A stretch of 64,000 bases of DNA, taken from Oscillospiraceae bacterium (GTDB lineage Bacteria > Bacillota > Clostridia > Oscillospirales > Oscillospiraceae). Each line of letters begins with the position of its first letter. The first letter of the stretch is position 1. Below the pieces are notes generated by a model. It was given only the letters and a program-made list of their open reading frames with translations, had not been told where the DNA came from and searched no databases. A program made the translations under genes and the position numbers. Positions 1-8,135 of the stretch are shown piece after piece. The stretch spans positions 62,001-126,000 of the forward strand of contig JAFYHU010000015.1 of NCBI GenBank assembly GCA_017538965.1, given 5' to 3'.

Positions 1-425
1 CCGGATGCTTCCATCGTATTGATCGACTCTTTTTCAAAAATGATCGGAATGCCCAGGTTCTTCAGCTTCCGGCTGTAGTTCAGGCAGTCGGCGGTGTTGC
101 GGGCAAACCGGCTGATCGACTTCGTGATCACCAGATCCACCCTTCCTTCGTCGCAGGCGGCGATCATTTCCATGAAGCCGCTGCGCTTCTTCGTGCCGGT
201 CCCGGAGATGCCGTCGTCGGCGAAGATGCCCGCCAGCTCCCAGTCGGGATTGTTGTTGATCAGTTTGGTGTAGTAGTCCACCTGGTTTTTGAAGGACCCT
301 TCCTGCTCTTCATGGTCGGTACTGACGCGGCAGTATGCCGCCACCCTCTTTTTCCTCCCGTTTCCCCCTGCGGGTTTACTTCCGCCTGTCGGGTTTGCGG
401 GAATAACCGTAACCTTCCGTGCCAT
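1..425 (-). CDS. Large serine recombinase, N-terminal part, cut by window edge
   Basis: Reading leftward from the ATG at 425 gives about 141 residues before the sequence ends. A basic leader is followed by the resolvase-type catalytic strand YCRVST, with the nucleophile at about Ser35, then [11 protein letters not shown] and the SRFARNT segment typical of large serine integrases. The start lies inside the last 50 bases of the upstream recombinase gene, in another frame, so the two are translationally linked. The visible part is intact. Paired or triple recombinase genes of this kind are common in Clostridia prophages and conjugative elements. Which one integrates and which one is accessory cannot be told here. 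Confidence 0.9.
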   Translation of the reverse strand, partial: MARKVTVIPANPTGGSKPAGGNGRKKRVAAYCRVSTDHEEQEGSFKNQVDYYTKLINNNPDWELAGIFADDGISGTGTKKRSGFMEMIAACDEGRVDLVITKSISRFARNTADCLNYSRKLKNLGIPIIFEKESINTMEAS

Positions 426-1878
426 TCACTTTCTCCTTTCCAATGTAGAAATCTCCCGCCATATTTGCCAGCGGTTTCAGCTTCTCGTCCGGCACCCGGA
501 CACCCTTGCAGAACTGTTTTCCCTGCCGACTCAGTCCGTTGCAGATCCATGTGACCTTGCCGGCGTTCGATATGATCCTCCGCAGCCGTGACCCGCAGTA
601 CTTGCAGTAGACGCGGTTCATGTACGGGTAGTTTTCCTCGTTAAGCTCCGGCGCTCCATTTGCATGCGCCGCCTTTGCGTGAGTGCTCTTCCACTCCGCT
701 TCCGTCATATGGCCGTGCCCTGTGGTTTTCCCCTTCGCCTTGATGGCGAACACGTAGTGACCGCCGTCCGAAAGCGGCAGCCACGAGCGCACTTCGTCGT
801 CGGTGACGCAGACACCGTCGCAGAAGTCTTTGGAGAACCGCGCCTTTCCGTTGCACTCCCATAGAACGCGCCCGGCACGGACGGAGCGGTTAAGCCTGTG
901 TCCGCACCCGGCGCAGAACAGCTGGTGGCGGTATGGGTAATTCTCATCAGTCAGATCGGCGGGCTTGCTTTTTGTCGGCGCGACCCTGTGCGTGGCGGCG
1001 TTCAACGTCTCCTGCGCCAGATCCCAAAGCTGCGTGGTCACAAGCGGAATGTGATCATCCTGGATGTAGTACATCTGTTTCTCGCCCCGGTTTTTCACCA
1101 GACGCCGCTCGTCATTTACAAAGAACTGCTGCGCAATGAAGTCTCCCTTGTAGGCTGGGTTTCGGAGCATCCGGGTGACGCTGGCGCGATGGAAGGCGCA
1201 GCCGTTATGGTTGGTGATGCCCTGCGCGTTCAGGTAGTTGGTGATCTGCGCTGCCGTGTAGCCGTCCGCCGCCATCTCGAACATTTCCACCACCAGCGGC
1301 GCGTACTCGTCCGGGTAAAACTCTCCGTCCTCGCCCTTGCTGTAGCCCATGCTGCGCTGAAGCTGCCGGGGCGGTTTGCCTTCCTCATATTTGCGCTTCA
1401 GCGTCATCAGCGTGTGCACCCGCGCCCCTTCGCTCTCCGCCTGTCCGAATGCGGCGTAGAGCGTCATGAGCAGTTCGCCCTCCTGCGAAAGTGTGTCGAT
1501 GCCCTGAAGCTCAAAGTACACACCGATGCCCAGCTCTTTGAGGCGGCGCGTTGACTCCAGCACCGTCCGTGTGTTGCGGGCAAACCGCGTGATGGCTTTG
1601 GTGATGACCTGCCGGAATCGCCCCGCCTCAGCGTCTTCCATCATGTGCTGGAATCCAGGTCGGCTTTCCTTGAAGCCGGAAATGCCAAAGTCGTAGTAAA
1701 TCTCCACCAGCTCGTAGCGCGGGTCTTCTCCGACGGCCTGTGTGTAATGGGCGATCTGGTTTTCCAGGGAATCGCCCTGGTGCTCGGATTTGGTAGAGAC
1801 ACGGCAGTAGACCGCAACCGGAATTTTTCTGTTGGCGTCCGCCGGTCTCTGTGGTATGATCGTGACATTCTTTTTCAT
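376..1878 (-). CDS. Large serine recombinase (site-specific integrase), 500 aa
   Basis: The N-terminal resolvase domain (about residues 20-165) has YCRVST with the nucleophile at Ser28, the YDFGISGF loop and the RFARNTR helix. A recombinase domain follows, with the [10 protein letters not shown] and [11 protein letters not shown] signatures. Two zinc-ribbon units come next: CAGCGHRL (about residue 318) and YCKYCGSRL (about 430), each followed by a further Cys pair. The length fits a large serine integrase. An AAGGAG site precedes the ATG. It probably acts in phage integration or excision together with the recombinase that overlaps its 3' end. It lies downstream of the paralogue of the amidoligase-associated proteins, apparently in one transcription unit. 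Confidence 0.95.
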   Translation of the reverse strand: MKKNVTIIPQRPADANRKIPVAVYCRVSTKSEHQGDSLENQIAHYTQAVGEDPRYELVEIYYDFGISGFKESRPGFQHMMEDAEAGRFRQVITKAITRFARNTRTVLESTRRLKELGIGVYFELQGIDTLSQEGELLMTLYAAFGQAESEGARVHTLMTLKRKYEEGKPPRQLQRSMGYSKGEDGEFYPDEYAPLVVEMFEMAADGYTAAQITNYLNAQGITNHNGCAFHRASVTRMLRNPAYKGDFIAQQFFVNDERRLVKNRGEKQMYYIQDDHIPLVTTQLWDLAQETLNAATHRVAPTKSKPADLTDENYPYRHQLFCAGCGHRLNRSVRAGRVLWECNGKARFSKDFCDGVCVTDDEVRSWLPLSDGGHYVFAIKAKGKTTGHGHMTEAEWKSTHAKAAHANGAPELNEENYPYMNRVYCKYCGSRLRRIISNAGKVTWICNGLSRQGKQFCKGVRVPDEKLKPLANMAGDFYIGKEKVNGTEGYGYSRKPDRRK

Positions 1879-1887
1879 GGTGTCTCC

Positions 1888-2667
1888 TTAGAGCAGAATG
1901 AAATCCGGCTCCGGGGCGGGCGCCTTGATCCTGCGGTTCGCTTCAAAGGCCGCTCTCTGCTCCGGCGTGCGGAAGCAGGAATCGCCCGACAGGTTTTTCA
2001 GAAGCTCCGCCCGAGTGTCAGCGTAATCCGGACCGGTCATGCCGAGCGAATTCAGCCAGACGCGGAAGCTGTACTTGTCGTTGGTGACCTTTGGCGCTCT
2101 GGCTTTGATCCACCGGTTTGTAACTGCAGAGTGGACGATCCGCTCCGCCAGCGTCCGGCAGGCCTCCGTTTCTGGAAAGCCGGTGAAGACAAGCTGATCG
2201 GCTGACAGCCAAAGCCCCTTGATGGCGCTGTCCCCGCCGCAGCGGTTCAGCACAGTCATGAACTCGCTCATGGTCGTAGGCGACACCGCCTTCAGCTCTT
2301 TCACCAGATCCACTTTCATGTGAAAGGCATTCGGCACGGCGATGGCCCTGTTGATGAGCACTTCCTTTGCCGCCAGCGCGTTTACGATGTTGTTCATGAT
2401 CCTGCCGTCAAACCCGGATGCGTCAAACGCGATTCCCGCAGGCGCTCCAGCCTGTCTTTCGATCAGCCCCTGCTCCGCCAGCCGGCGCAGGAGCGCGGCG
2501 TTTGCTTTTGCCTCCGGCACTTCCATGCTCCCGTCCCTGAGAACGGTGTAGGGGCCGACCTGGTAGCGGAATGTCGGCATACCGCTGTAGGCTGCGGTCT
2601 GCCCAGTCTCCCGCTCCAGCGCCGCGACCAGCGGCTGCCTGTCTGTGAGTAATCCTCGGATTTTCAA
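1888..2667 (-). CDS. Phage 'virulence-like' protein, paralogue of the 28.0-28.8 kb gene
   Basis: The function is unknown. The first half resembles the protein at 28021-28806 (YxGxPxxxYxVG followed by a leucine-rich helix). The end carries a module, KYSFRVWLNSLGMTG then LLKNLSGDSCF, that also closes that protein and the amidoligase. A TTG start at 2667 is chosen because GGAGGTG lies about 7 bases upstream. An earlier ATG at 2721 would put the conserved stem-loop at 2708-2736 inside the coding sequence. It sits between the zinc-finger gene and the recombinases. Such proteins are often labelled virulence-associated in Clostridia prophages without experimental support. Confidence 0.75.
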   Translation of the reverse strand: MKIRGLLTDRQPLVAALERETGQTAAYSGMPTFRYQVGPYTVLRDGSMEVPEAKANAALLRRLAEQGLIERQAGAPAGIAFDASGFDGRIMNNIVNALAAKEVLINRAIAVPNAFHMKVDLVKELKAVSPTTMSEFMTVLNRCGGDSAIKGLWLSADQLVFTGFPETEACRTLAERIVHSAVTNRWIKARAPKVTNDKYSFRVWLNSLGMTGPDYADTRAELLKNLSGDSCFRTPEQRAAFEANRRIKAPAPEPDFILL

Positions 2668-2707
2668 TGCGTCCACCTCCCTTCGCAGTCCCATGTTTGC
2701 TCTGTTT

Positions 2708-2736
2708 TGCCACAATAGCAAGTTAAATCAGAGGCA
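2708..2736 (-). promoter_or_regulatory. Conserved stem-loop, copy A, ahead of the 1888-2667 gene
   Basis: On the minus strand a short TGCC/GGCA stem encloses TTAACTTGCTATT. The TTAACTTGCT core also occurs at 27730-27758 and 28851-28879, each time 40-75 bases before a gene whose product ends in the same module. A role as translational or transcriptional control site is inferred. Confidence 0.55.
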
Positions 2737-2758
2737 CGAAACGGACAAAAACTACCAA

Positions 2759-3220
2759 TTATAAGGCATCAGATTCGGGCAGTTTATGGCCGTTCCGGTG
2801 GAGCATGAAGCAGTGGCGATTGCAGTATTTCCGCTCCCTGGTTCCGTAAACCTCGAAGGTTTTTCCGCAGTACGCGCAGGTGTGCGTATAGATCGATTTG
2901 GGCCTTTTCTGCACCTCGGAGCGGTGGATGCGCCAGTATTCCCGGCGGCAGTCATTTCCGCAGTAATGAGCTTTGCGGCCTACGCCCTCCTGATGCGGCA
3001 GATCAGCTCCGCAGTACATACAGGCAATCCCGCCACGCATCTTCTCTTCCAGATCGACGGCTTCTTCGACGGGGTGGATATCCTTGCACAGCTTGCTAAC
3101 CACATTCTTCGTCAGTCCCGTCCAGCTTGCGGTTTTTCCGAGGCTCATTCCTCTGGCGCGCAGGATCTTCGCCTGTTCCTTCTGCAGCGGTGTGATGTCC
3201 AATTTCTTCATGTCGTCCAT
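2759..3220 (-). CDS. Small HTH plus double zinc-finger protein, 153 aa
   Basis: The first 50 residues look like a helix-turn-helix (LQKEQAKILRARGMS, then LTKNVVSKLC). Two cysteine-rich units follow: CMYCGADL with HYCGNDCRREYW, and CAYCGKTF with KYCNRHCFMLHRN. This arrangement suggests a DNA-binding regulator. I do not recognise a named family. The gene is transcribed leftward from its own 33-bp promoter-position element at 3232-3264, just beyond the terminator that ends the late operon. It is therefore separated from lysis genes and probably expressed with the recombinase module. A GGAGA site precedes the ATG. A possible role is control of excision or integration, by position only. Confidence 0.75.
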   Translation of the reverse strand: MDDMKKLDITPLQKEQAKILRARGMSLGKTASWTGLTKNVVSKLCKDIHPVEEAVDLEEKMRGGIACMYCGADLPHQEGVGRKAHYCGNDCRREYWRIHRSEVQKRPKSIYTHTCAYCGKTFEVYGTRERKYCNRHCFMLHRNGHKLPESDAL

Positions 3221-3231
3221 CTCCTTTCACC

Positions 3232-3264
3232 TTCCTACGCCCAGAAATGCGCTGTTTTTGCAAT
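3232..3264 (-). promoter_or_regulatory. Phage 33-bp promoter-position element, copy 1
   Basis: On the minus strand the sequence is ATTGCAAAAA, ten variable bases, then CTGGGCGTAGGAA, about 12 bases before the 2759-3220 start codon. The same two blocks with the same 10-base gap occur at 40975-41007 and 41122-41154, always just before a gene. TTGCAA could serve as a -35, but there is no TATAAT-like -10. Confidence 0.65.
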
Positions 3265-3271
3265 CACAGCG

Positions 3272-3313
3272 CAAAAAAATAACGCCGCCCGCAGGAATCC
3301 CCACGGACGGCGT
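3272..3313 (-). terminator. Terminator of the late/lysis operon
   Basis: On the minus strand a 14-bp GC-rich stem (ACGCCG...CGGCGT with a 4-base loop) is followed by TTATTTTTTT. It lies 16 bases after the endolysin stop codon, so it closes the long leftward structural operon. Confidence 0.9.
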
Positions 3314-3329
3314 AGAATACCTTCATTAT

Positions 3330-4889
3330 TTAAATACGGGTCGCGTAGTCGAGCGAAATCCAGCCCGCGCCGCTCTTCAGCCTGCCCCAGCCGGAAGCGG
3401 AGCCTTCACCGGCGGCAACCTCCACGATCTCGAAAGTGCCCTTCCCGGTAAACGCCCCGGTACGCCCGTAGTCGGTGCCGGGCCCCCGCCGGATGTTCAG
3501 GTTGGAAATGCTCACCCTCACCATAAAGGAGCCGTCAGCGTCAGGCGTGGTCTGCACCGGCGTGGCGGCGGTTCCGGCATACTTGTCATAGTACTTCTGG
3601 CCGTAGGAGGCACGCTTCTTCTGTACGCTCTCGCTCTGATCGGCGGGGCGCTCAAACTGCTTGAGCACCACATCGGAGGCGGTGCGGACAGACGCAGCGC
3701 TTCTCAGCGTGGACAGCACGGTCTTGTAGCCCTCCAGCTCCTTGCACAGGAAGCCGAGCTGCATGGCAAGATCGCCGATGGACTTTCCTGCGTTCTGCGC
3801 GTATGCCAGGAGCGCCGCCTTCCGGCTGTGGTACGTCCACTGGGCAAGCCCATAGCCGTATCCGTCGTGGACGAAGTTGTCATACGCCCCGGCGTCCATC
3901 GCGGCGGTAAACTCGTCATCGGTCATGCCGAGCACCTTGTTCCCGTTGTTCTGGAGATTCTTCGGGTTGAGCGCGGACTCGGCGTACAGATTGCCCATCA
4001 GGCCCGCCACGCCACAGGCATTGCCGATGAAGCCCATGAGGGTATCCCAGATGGTCTTCTCAGGATCGGTAACAGGCTCTGCCGGAACAGTCGGCGTGAC
4101 CACGGGCGTAGGCGTGACCTGCTGCGCCGTGTCATAGGCGGGGCGGCCATAGCCGAGGATGCGGCTGTTGGTCAGCGCGTAGTTGCGGCGCGCCACCTGG
4201 TTGCTGGTATTGCCCTCGATGGTATACACCTTCGAGGCGGTGACCTTCTCCACGATGCCGGTATGACTGCTGTCACTCAGCGATGTGCCAAAGAAGATCT
4301 GATCACCGGGCTTGGGGCCGCTGGTGTGGAACTGGCCCTTGTTCTTGTAGTAGCGCAGCGAATAGGTGCATCCGGCTCCGGCGCTCCTCTCCGGCTGGCA
4401 GAGAAGTCGCAGGGCGTTCTCATAGCCATAGGCGGTCAGGAAGCACCAGTCCACAAACATATCGCACCAGGCGAAGCCGTTCTTCTTGCCGTTGTACCAG
4501 TTGGGATACTTCTTGTCGAAGTCACGGGCGTATTTGGTATAGTTCGCGGAACCGGCGTTGGCGGTCTTGTCATCGAGCTGGCTGTTGCTGGCTTTCTCCT
4601 TGTAGCCGATCTCCGCCACCGCTACGGCGAGTACTCTGGAGACATCGCACGCGGGCGCAGGCGGAAGCGCGGCATACGCTTTTTCGAGCGCAGCCCTGCT
4701 CTGCTCGTCATATACGCCGGTGGCCTCCAGTCCGTTTGCGGTCTGGAAAGCGGTCAGCCCGGCGAGAGTGTTCTTGCCGAAGTCGCCGTCCGCCCCATCG
4801 GGGCCGCAGGAGAATCCGCAGGCGATCAGCATGTTCTGCATGGTTGCGACGGCACTCCCGGTGTCGCCCTTCTTCAAAATGGTACTCAT
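3330..4889 (-). CDS. Phage endolysin with PG-binding, CHAP-like, tail-lysozyme and SH3 domains
   Basis: This multidomain cell-wall hydrolase has an N-terminal peptidoglycan-binding repeat (about residues 5-60, LKKGDTGSAV), a CHAP/NLPC-type amidase region (about 85-225, with WCDMFVDWCF and SHTGIVEKV supplying Cys and His), a phage-lysozyme-type region (about 275-415, GVAGLMGNLYAESALNP and YGYGLAQWT), and a C-terminal SH3 domain (LNIRRGPGTDYGRTG). It would cut peptidoglycan at lysis after the holin opens the membrane. The second ATG (4889) is preferred because GGAGG lies about 8 bases before it. The first ATG overlaps the holin stop. It is the last gene before the late terminator. Confidence 0.93.
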   Translation of the reverse strand: MSTILKKGDTGSAVATMQNMLIACGFSCGPDGADGDFGKNTLAGLTAFQTANGLEATGVYDEQSRAALEKAYAALPPAPACDVSRVLAVAVAEIGYKEKASNSQLDDKTANAGSANYTKYARDFDKKYPNWYNGKKNGFAWCDMFVDWCFLTAYGYENALRLLCQPERSAGAGCTYSLRYYKNKGQFHTSGPKPGDQIFFGTSLSDSSHTGIVEKVTASKVYTIEGNTSNQVARRNYALTNSRILGYGRPAYDTAQQVTPTPVVTPTVPAEPVTDPEKTIWDTLMGFIGNACGVAGLMGNLYAESALNPKNLQNNGNKVLGMTDDEFTAAMDAGAYDNFVHDGYGYGLAQWTYHSRKAALLAYAQNAGKSIGDLAMQLGFLCKELEGYKTVLSTLRSAASVRTASDVVLKQFERPADQSESVQKKRASYGQKYYDKYAGTAATPVQTTPDADGSFMVRVSISNLNIRRGPGTDYGRTGAFTGKGTFEIVEVAAGEGSASGWGRLKSGAGWISLDYATRI

Positions 4890-4891
4890 GG

Positions 4892-5302
4892 TCATTCCTC
4901 CTTCTCTGCTCGGTCGTGAAGCTGCTCAAGCACAGCCTTCAGTTTCTCCGGGACGGGCAGTCCCAGGTGCGCGGCGTTCTCCACCAGGGAGACGCCCTCG
5001 TTGGACAGGTAGAAAAAGATCACCGCTGTACGCAGGATGCTTCCGTTTCCGATGACCTGCGTGTCGATGATGTGGCCGACGCCCACCAGCAGGAAGATGA
5101 TCACCTTCCGGGCGATTCCCCGAAAGCCGACCTCGCTGGACAGCGTGTGGTCACTGATCGCGCAGAGCACGCCGGTCGTATAATCGATGATCACAAACGC
5201 GATCAGCGCGTACAGCAGTCCGTCGCAGCCGCCCAGGAACCAGCCAAGCCAGCCTCCTATGGCGGTGAAAATGAGTTGAATCGTGTTCCAGAATTCCTTC
5301 AT
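4892..5302 (-). CDS. Phage holin (toxin-secretion/lysis holin family)
   Basis: A small membrane protein of about 136 residues with hydrophobic segments near residues 10-25, 30-48 and 65-85. It has the family features DYTTGVLCA and GFRGIARKVIIFLLVGVGH, and a charged C-terminus. This matches the holin family found beside endolysins in Firmicutes phages. It forms the membrane lesion that lets endolysin reach the wall. The ATG at 5302 follows AGGAGG at a good distance. An upstream ATG at 5326 has no such site. The stop codon touches the endolysin start, so the pair is translationally coupled. Confidence 0.92.
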   Translation of the reverse strand: MKEFWNTIQLIFTAIGGWLGWFLGGCDGLLYALIAFVIIDYTTGVLCAISDHTLSSEVGFRGIARKVIIFLLVGVGHIIDTQVIGNGSILRTAVIFFYLSNEGVSLVENAAHLGLPVPEKLKAVLEQLHDRAEKEE

Positions 5303-5355
5303 GGTCTTTAGTCCCTCCTTGAGCAAAAAATAAGAGCCGCTGCTGCGACCCTGTG

Positions 5356-6087
5356 TTACCGATTCTTCCGCGCCTCGTTGAAGGCGATCATGCTTTTGAG
5401 GAGCGGCGCGTCATACGCCCCGGCGATTGCCGGCACATCCTTGTTCAGGCAGTGGCTGTCCCAGTACGGCCTGTCCCGGTAGACGAAGGTGTGGGAAGGC
5501 TCCACCCTCGGGTCGAGCACAAAAAGCTCCCGCAGATCCTCATAGCAGACGCCCGCTTTCCCGGCAATGTCGAAAAACTGGTGGCAAAAAGATACCTTCA
5601 TGGCAAGCCAGGAATTCTCCATGTATTTCACCAGCTCCGCCGTCCTGGCATCGGTGATGCGGAAGCTGTGCCTGCCGTCATAAACGTGCTGGAGGATCTG
5701 CGCCACCTTCACGCAGGCTTCCTTCTCCCCGCCGAGGATCGTGAATGGGAATGAGAAATTGTTGCAGTGCTGCGTGCCGCCGTAATACTCCGGGCTGAAT
5801 ATGACAGCCTTGCCGCTCTCCGCCGCCAGCGCATCCGTCGTTCCCGGCAGCACCGTGCTCTTGATGACAAACACCTCAGCGTCATGCTCCATGATGGCGG
5901 CGCGCACTTCTGAGATGTCGCAATCCGCACCCGGCGTATCGACGCAGACAAAAGCGGCGTCATAATGAACGCCGCCCTGCCTGGTATCGATGCCTTTGTA
6001 CTTGTCATAAAGCTGTGGTTTGAGCGCGCCGAGCTCCCGGCTGAGGTTCCCGCCGACCGTCCCGACGCCAATAATCAGAATATCCAT
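5356..6087 (-). CDS. Short UDP-glucose/GDP-mannose dehydrogenase-like protein
   Basis: A Rossmann N-terminus (IIGVGTVGGN) binds NAD. The middle has KSTVLPGTTD and SPEYYGG, the helix ENSWLAMKVSF and the segment DSHCLNKDVPA, which matches the catalytic Cys...Lys-Asp of nucleotide-sugar dehydrogenases. At 243 residues it is shorter than typical family members (over 400), lacking the C-terminal UDP-binding domain, so substrate and activity are uncertain. It lies in the late operon between the glycosyltransferase and holin genes. Such genes are cargo rather than virion parts. Surface-sugar change or glycosylation of the tail fibre is a reasonable guess. Confidence 0.8.
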   Translation of the reverse strand: MDILIIGVGTVGGNLSRELGALKPQLYDKYKGIDTRQGGVHYDAAFVCVDTPGADCDISEVRAAIMEHDAEVFVIKSTVLPGTTDALAAESGKAVIFSPEYYGGTQHCNNFSFPFTILGGEKEACVKVAQILQHVYDGRHSFRITDARTAELVKYMENSWLAMKVSFCHQFFDIAGKAGVCYEDLRELFVLDPRVEPSHTFVYRDRPYWDSHCLNKDVPAIAGAYDAPLLKSMIAFNEARKNR

Positions 6088-6096
6088 CCCGGCCTC

Positions 6097-7074
6097 CTAT
6101 TCCAGCGACTCGATGTGCCTGATCCACTCGTCAAAGGTGAACTTCTCCAACAGCACGCCCTCCTTGAGCACGCGACGCTTGGTTCCCGCAATGACGTGAT
6201 TCCTGACCTTCGGGTCAACCGACAGGAACAGGGCGCGGTGTTTCCGGTAATACTCCTGGAAGCATTTCTCCGTCTCATACCGATATTTCACGTTCATCGG
6301 GTCAAGCCAGATCGGTTTGTTGAGCATGTAGTAGGTGCCATAGACGAGCACCGCCGTGTAATACCGGGCCTGATCCACCATGCCGCGGTCCAGAAAATCC
6401 TTGACAAGCCAGCCGTTGGAGTAGATCATGCGGGTATAGGTTTTCGGAACATACAGCGGGTCTTTCCGGCAGATGGAGCCCTCCCGCCACTTCCACAGGT
6501 AGAGCGGAATCTGGCAGTACTTCACGTCCTTCGCCACCTTCAGAGCGAGGCAATTGTAGCCGCTGTCCTCGTGGCACTTTACATCAGGGTGCCACACGAT
6601 GCCGTTGTCGAGCAGGAACTGCCTGCGGTAGACTTTCCCGTGCACAAAGGTGCTGTCCTTTTTGTGCGGGAAAAACATGGAGCGCCCGGTCTTCCGGTCG
6701 ATGACTTCTTCCATGAAGTCAATCACCAGGGCATCGAATCCCTTGTCGGCATAGGCCAGGATCGTATACAGCGCGAGGTTCGTCAGGAACATATCGTCGG
6801 CGTCGCAGAACATGACGTAATCCGCCGTCGCCATATCGAACAGGCGGCCGCGGGTTCCCGGCAGCCCGTAATGATCGAAATACATATATCGGATGGAAAA
6901 AGGAAAGCTGCCGAGGAGCTCCTCCGACAGCTTCACCTCCGATCCGTCATTTCCGATCAGGACTTCGATATCGTTTTTCAGGTCCACGCCCTGCTGGGTG
7001 CGGATGCTGTCCAGCATCGGGCGCATCACCTCGTCGGTTTCATTGAACTGGGGAATCAGCAATTGCAGTTTCAT
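6097..7074 (-). CDS. Glycosyltransferase family 2
   Basis: A GT-A fold enzyme of about 325 residues. It opens with LLIPQFNETDEVM, has GNDGSE for nucleotide-sugar binding, the DADDMF metal-binding motif (about residue 105), and a later CHEDSGYN acid/base region. The ATG at 7074 follows AGGAGG closely. It would transfer a sugar from an activated donor to an unknown acceptor in the cytoplasm. It lies immediately after two repetitive tail-fibre genes and before a nucleotide-sugar dehydrogenase, which suggests modification of tail fibres or of host surface glycans during lysogeny. The sequence does not distinguish the two. Confidence 0.88.
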   Translation of the reverse strand: MKLQLLIPQFNETDEVMRPMLDSIRTQQGVDLKNDIEVLIGNDGSEVKLSEELLGSFPFSIRYMYFDHYGLPGTRGRLFDMATADYVMFCDADDMFLTNLALYTILAYADKGFDALVIDFMEEVIDRKTGRSMFFPHKKDSTFVHGKVYRRQFLLDNGIVWHPDVKCHEDSGYNCLALKVAKDVKYCQIPLYLWKWREGSICRKDPLYVPKTYTRMIYSNGWLVKDFLDRGMVDQARYYTAVLVYGTYYMLNKPIWLDPMNVKYRYETEKCFQEYYRKHRALFLSVDPKVRNHVIAGTKRRVLKEGVLLEKFTFDEWIRHIESLE

Positions 7075-7084
7075 GGCGTCCTCC

Positions 7085-8122
7085 TTACGATTCCGGGTTG
7101 ATGTACTGGGAAATGGCGTCGTAGATAGTCTGACCACCGTACTCGGTGAGATAGGCGGCCAATGCCGCCGCGAAGCTGGAACTGGAAACATAACCGGCTG
7201 ATTCCAGATCTGATTCCGTCATGAATTCAGTCAGGGCCGCCAGACCTTCGCTCAGGTAGGACGTAATATCCGCGTTGGACAGATAATCCGACAGGGCGTC
7301 GCTCACATAACCCGAAACGTCCGATTCAGACATGTAGTCCGACAGGGCGTCACTCAGGTCGGATGCCCGGACGAATTCAGTCAGCGCCTGGAGCCCGTCA
7401 CTCACATAGGCCGTGATGTCCGATTCGGATAAATAATCCGACAGGGCGTTGCTCAGATCGGATTCACGGATGAATTCCGACAACGCCGCAAGCCCCTCGC
7501 TCAGGTATGAAGTGATGTCCGTTTCGGAGAGGTAGTCCGACAGGGCCTCGCTCAGGTAATAAGACGTTACATAGTCATACAGCGCCTCGCTGATGTAGCC
7601 GGAAAGCTCCGAACTGACAACGTAGTCCTCAAGGGCATCGCTCAGTCCGGATGAGGATACATAATCATCCAGAGCGTCACTGAGGATGCTTTCCACGTCA
7701 GAGGAACTGACATAATCGCTCAGAAAATCGCTGAGGCTGGATTCCGTCACATAGTCTTCCAGGGCATCGCTCAAATAAGACTGGGTTACAAAACCGCCCA
7801 AAGCTTCGCTCAGGTATGATTCTGTCACATAGCAGTATAATGCTTCGCTCAGGTCATAGCCGGTTACATATTCGCTCAGATAGGTCGGCAGATCAGAGCC
7901 TGTAAGATAGCTCCCCAACGCCTCGCTCAACGCGCTCTCCGATATATAATCGTCCAGATAATCGCTGAGTTCTGATTCCGTCACCAGACCGGCCCCGCTC
8001 AGATAGCTTTCCATCAGGGCTTCCAGCGTGATCTGGTTGGTCTCGCTCCCGTGGTTCAATACCAGGTGGTCGCTTACGCCCGCCGAAGAAGCGACAGGCA
8101 ATTCGCTGATTTTCACTCCCAT
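7085..8122 (-). CDS. Repetitive tail-fibre protein
   Basis: After an N-terminal attachment motif common in phage fibres (MGVKISELPVAS) almost the whole protein consists of short degenerate repeats of the type LSEALSDYLSESDI. They are built from an 11-12 residue unit and pair into longer ones that include ALTEFVRASDL. The composition is acidic and rich in Ser, Leu and Tyr, with no cysteine. This regularity fits an elongated fibre shaft. The DNA is correspondingly repetitive. The start at 8122 follows AGGAGG. It is probably a receptor-recognition component or its shaft. The glycosyltransferase gene follows directly. Confidence 0.75.
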   Translation of the reverse strand: MGVKISELPVASSAGVSDHLVLNHGSETNQITLEALMESYLSGAGLVTESELSDYLDDYISESALSEALGSYLTGSDLPTYLSEYVTGYDLSEALYCYVTESYLSEALGGFVTQSYLSDALEDYVTESSLSDFLSDYVSSSDVESILSDALDDYVSSSGLSDALEDYVVSSELSGYISEALYDYVTSYYLSEALSDYLSETDITSYLSEGLAALSEFIRESDLSNALSDYLSESDITAYVSDGLQALTEFVRASDLSDALSDYMSESDVSGYVSDALSDYLSNADITSYLSEGLAALTEFMTESDLESAGYVSSSSFAAALAAYLTEYGGQTIYDAISQYINPES

Positions 8123-8135
8123 AATCGTTTCCTCC

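Noticed and set aside
2668..2721. ATG start at 2721 for the 1888 gene
   Set aside because: It would translate through the conserved stem-loop and has no ribosome binding site; TTG at 2667 has GGAGGTG.
7200..8000. Regularly spaced DNA repeats resembling a CRISPR array
   Set aside because: The repeats are in frame, degenerate and encode the repeated fibre protein. There are no distinct spacers and no cas genes.
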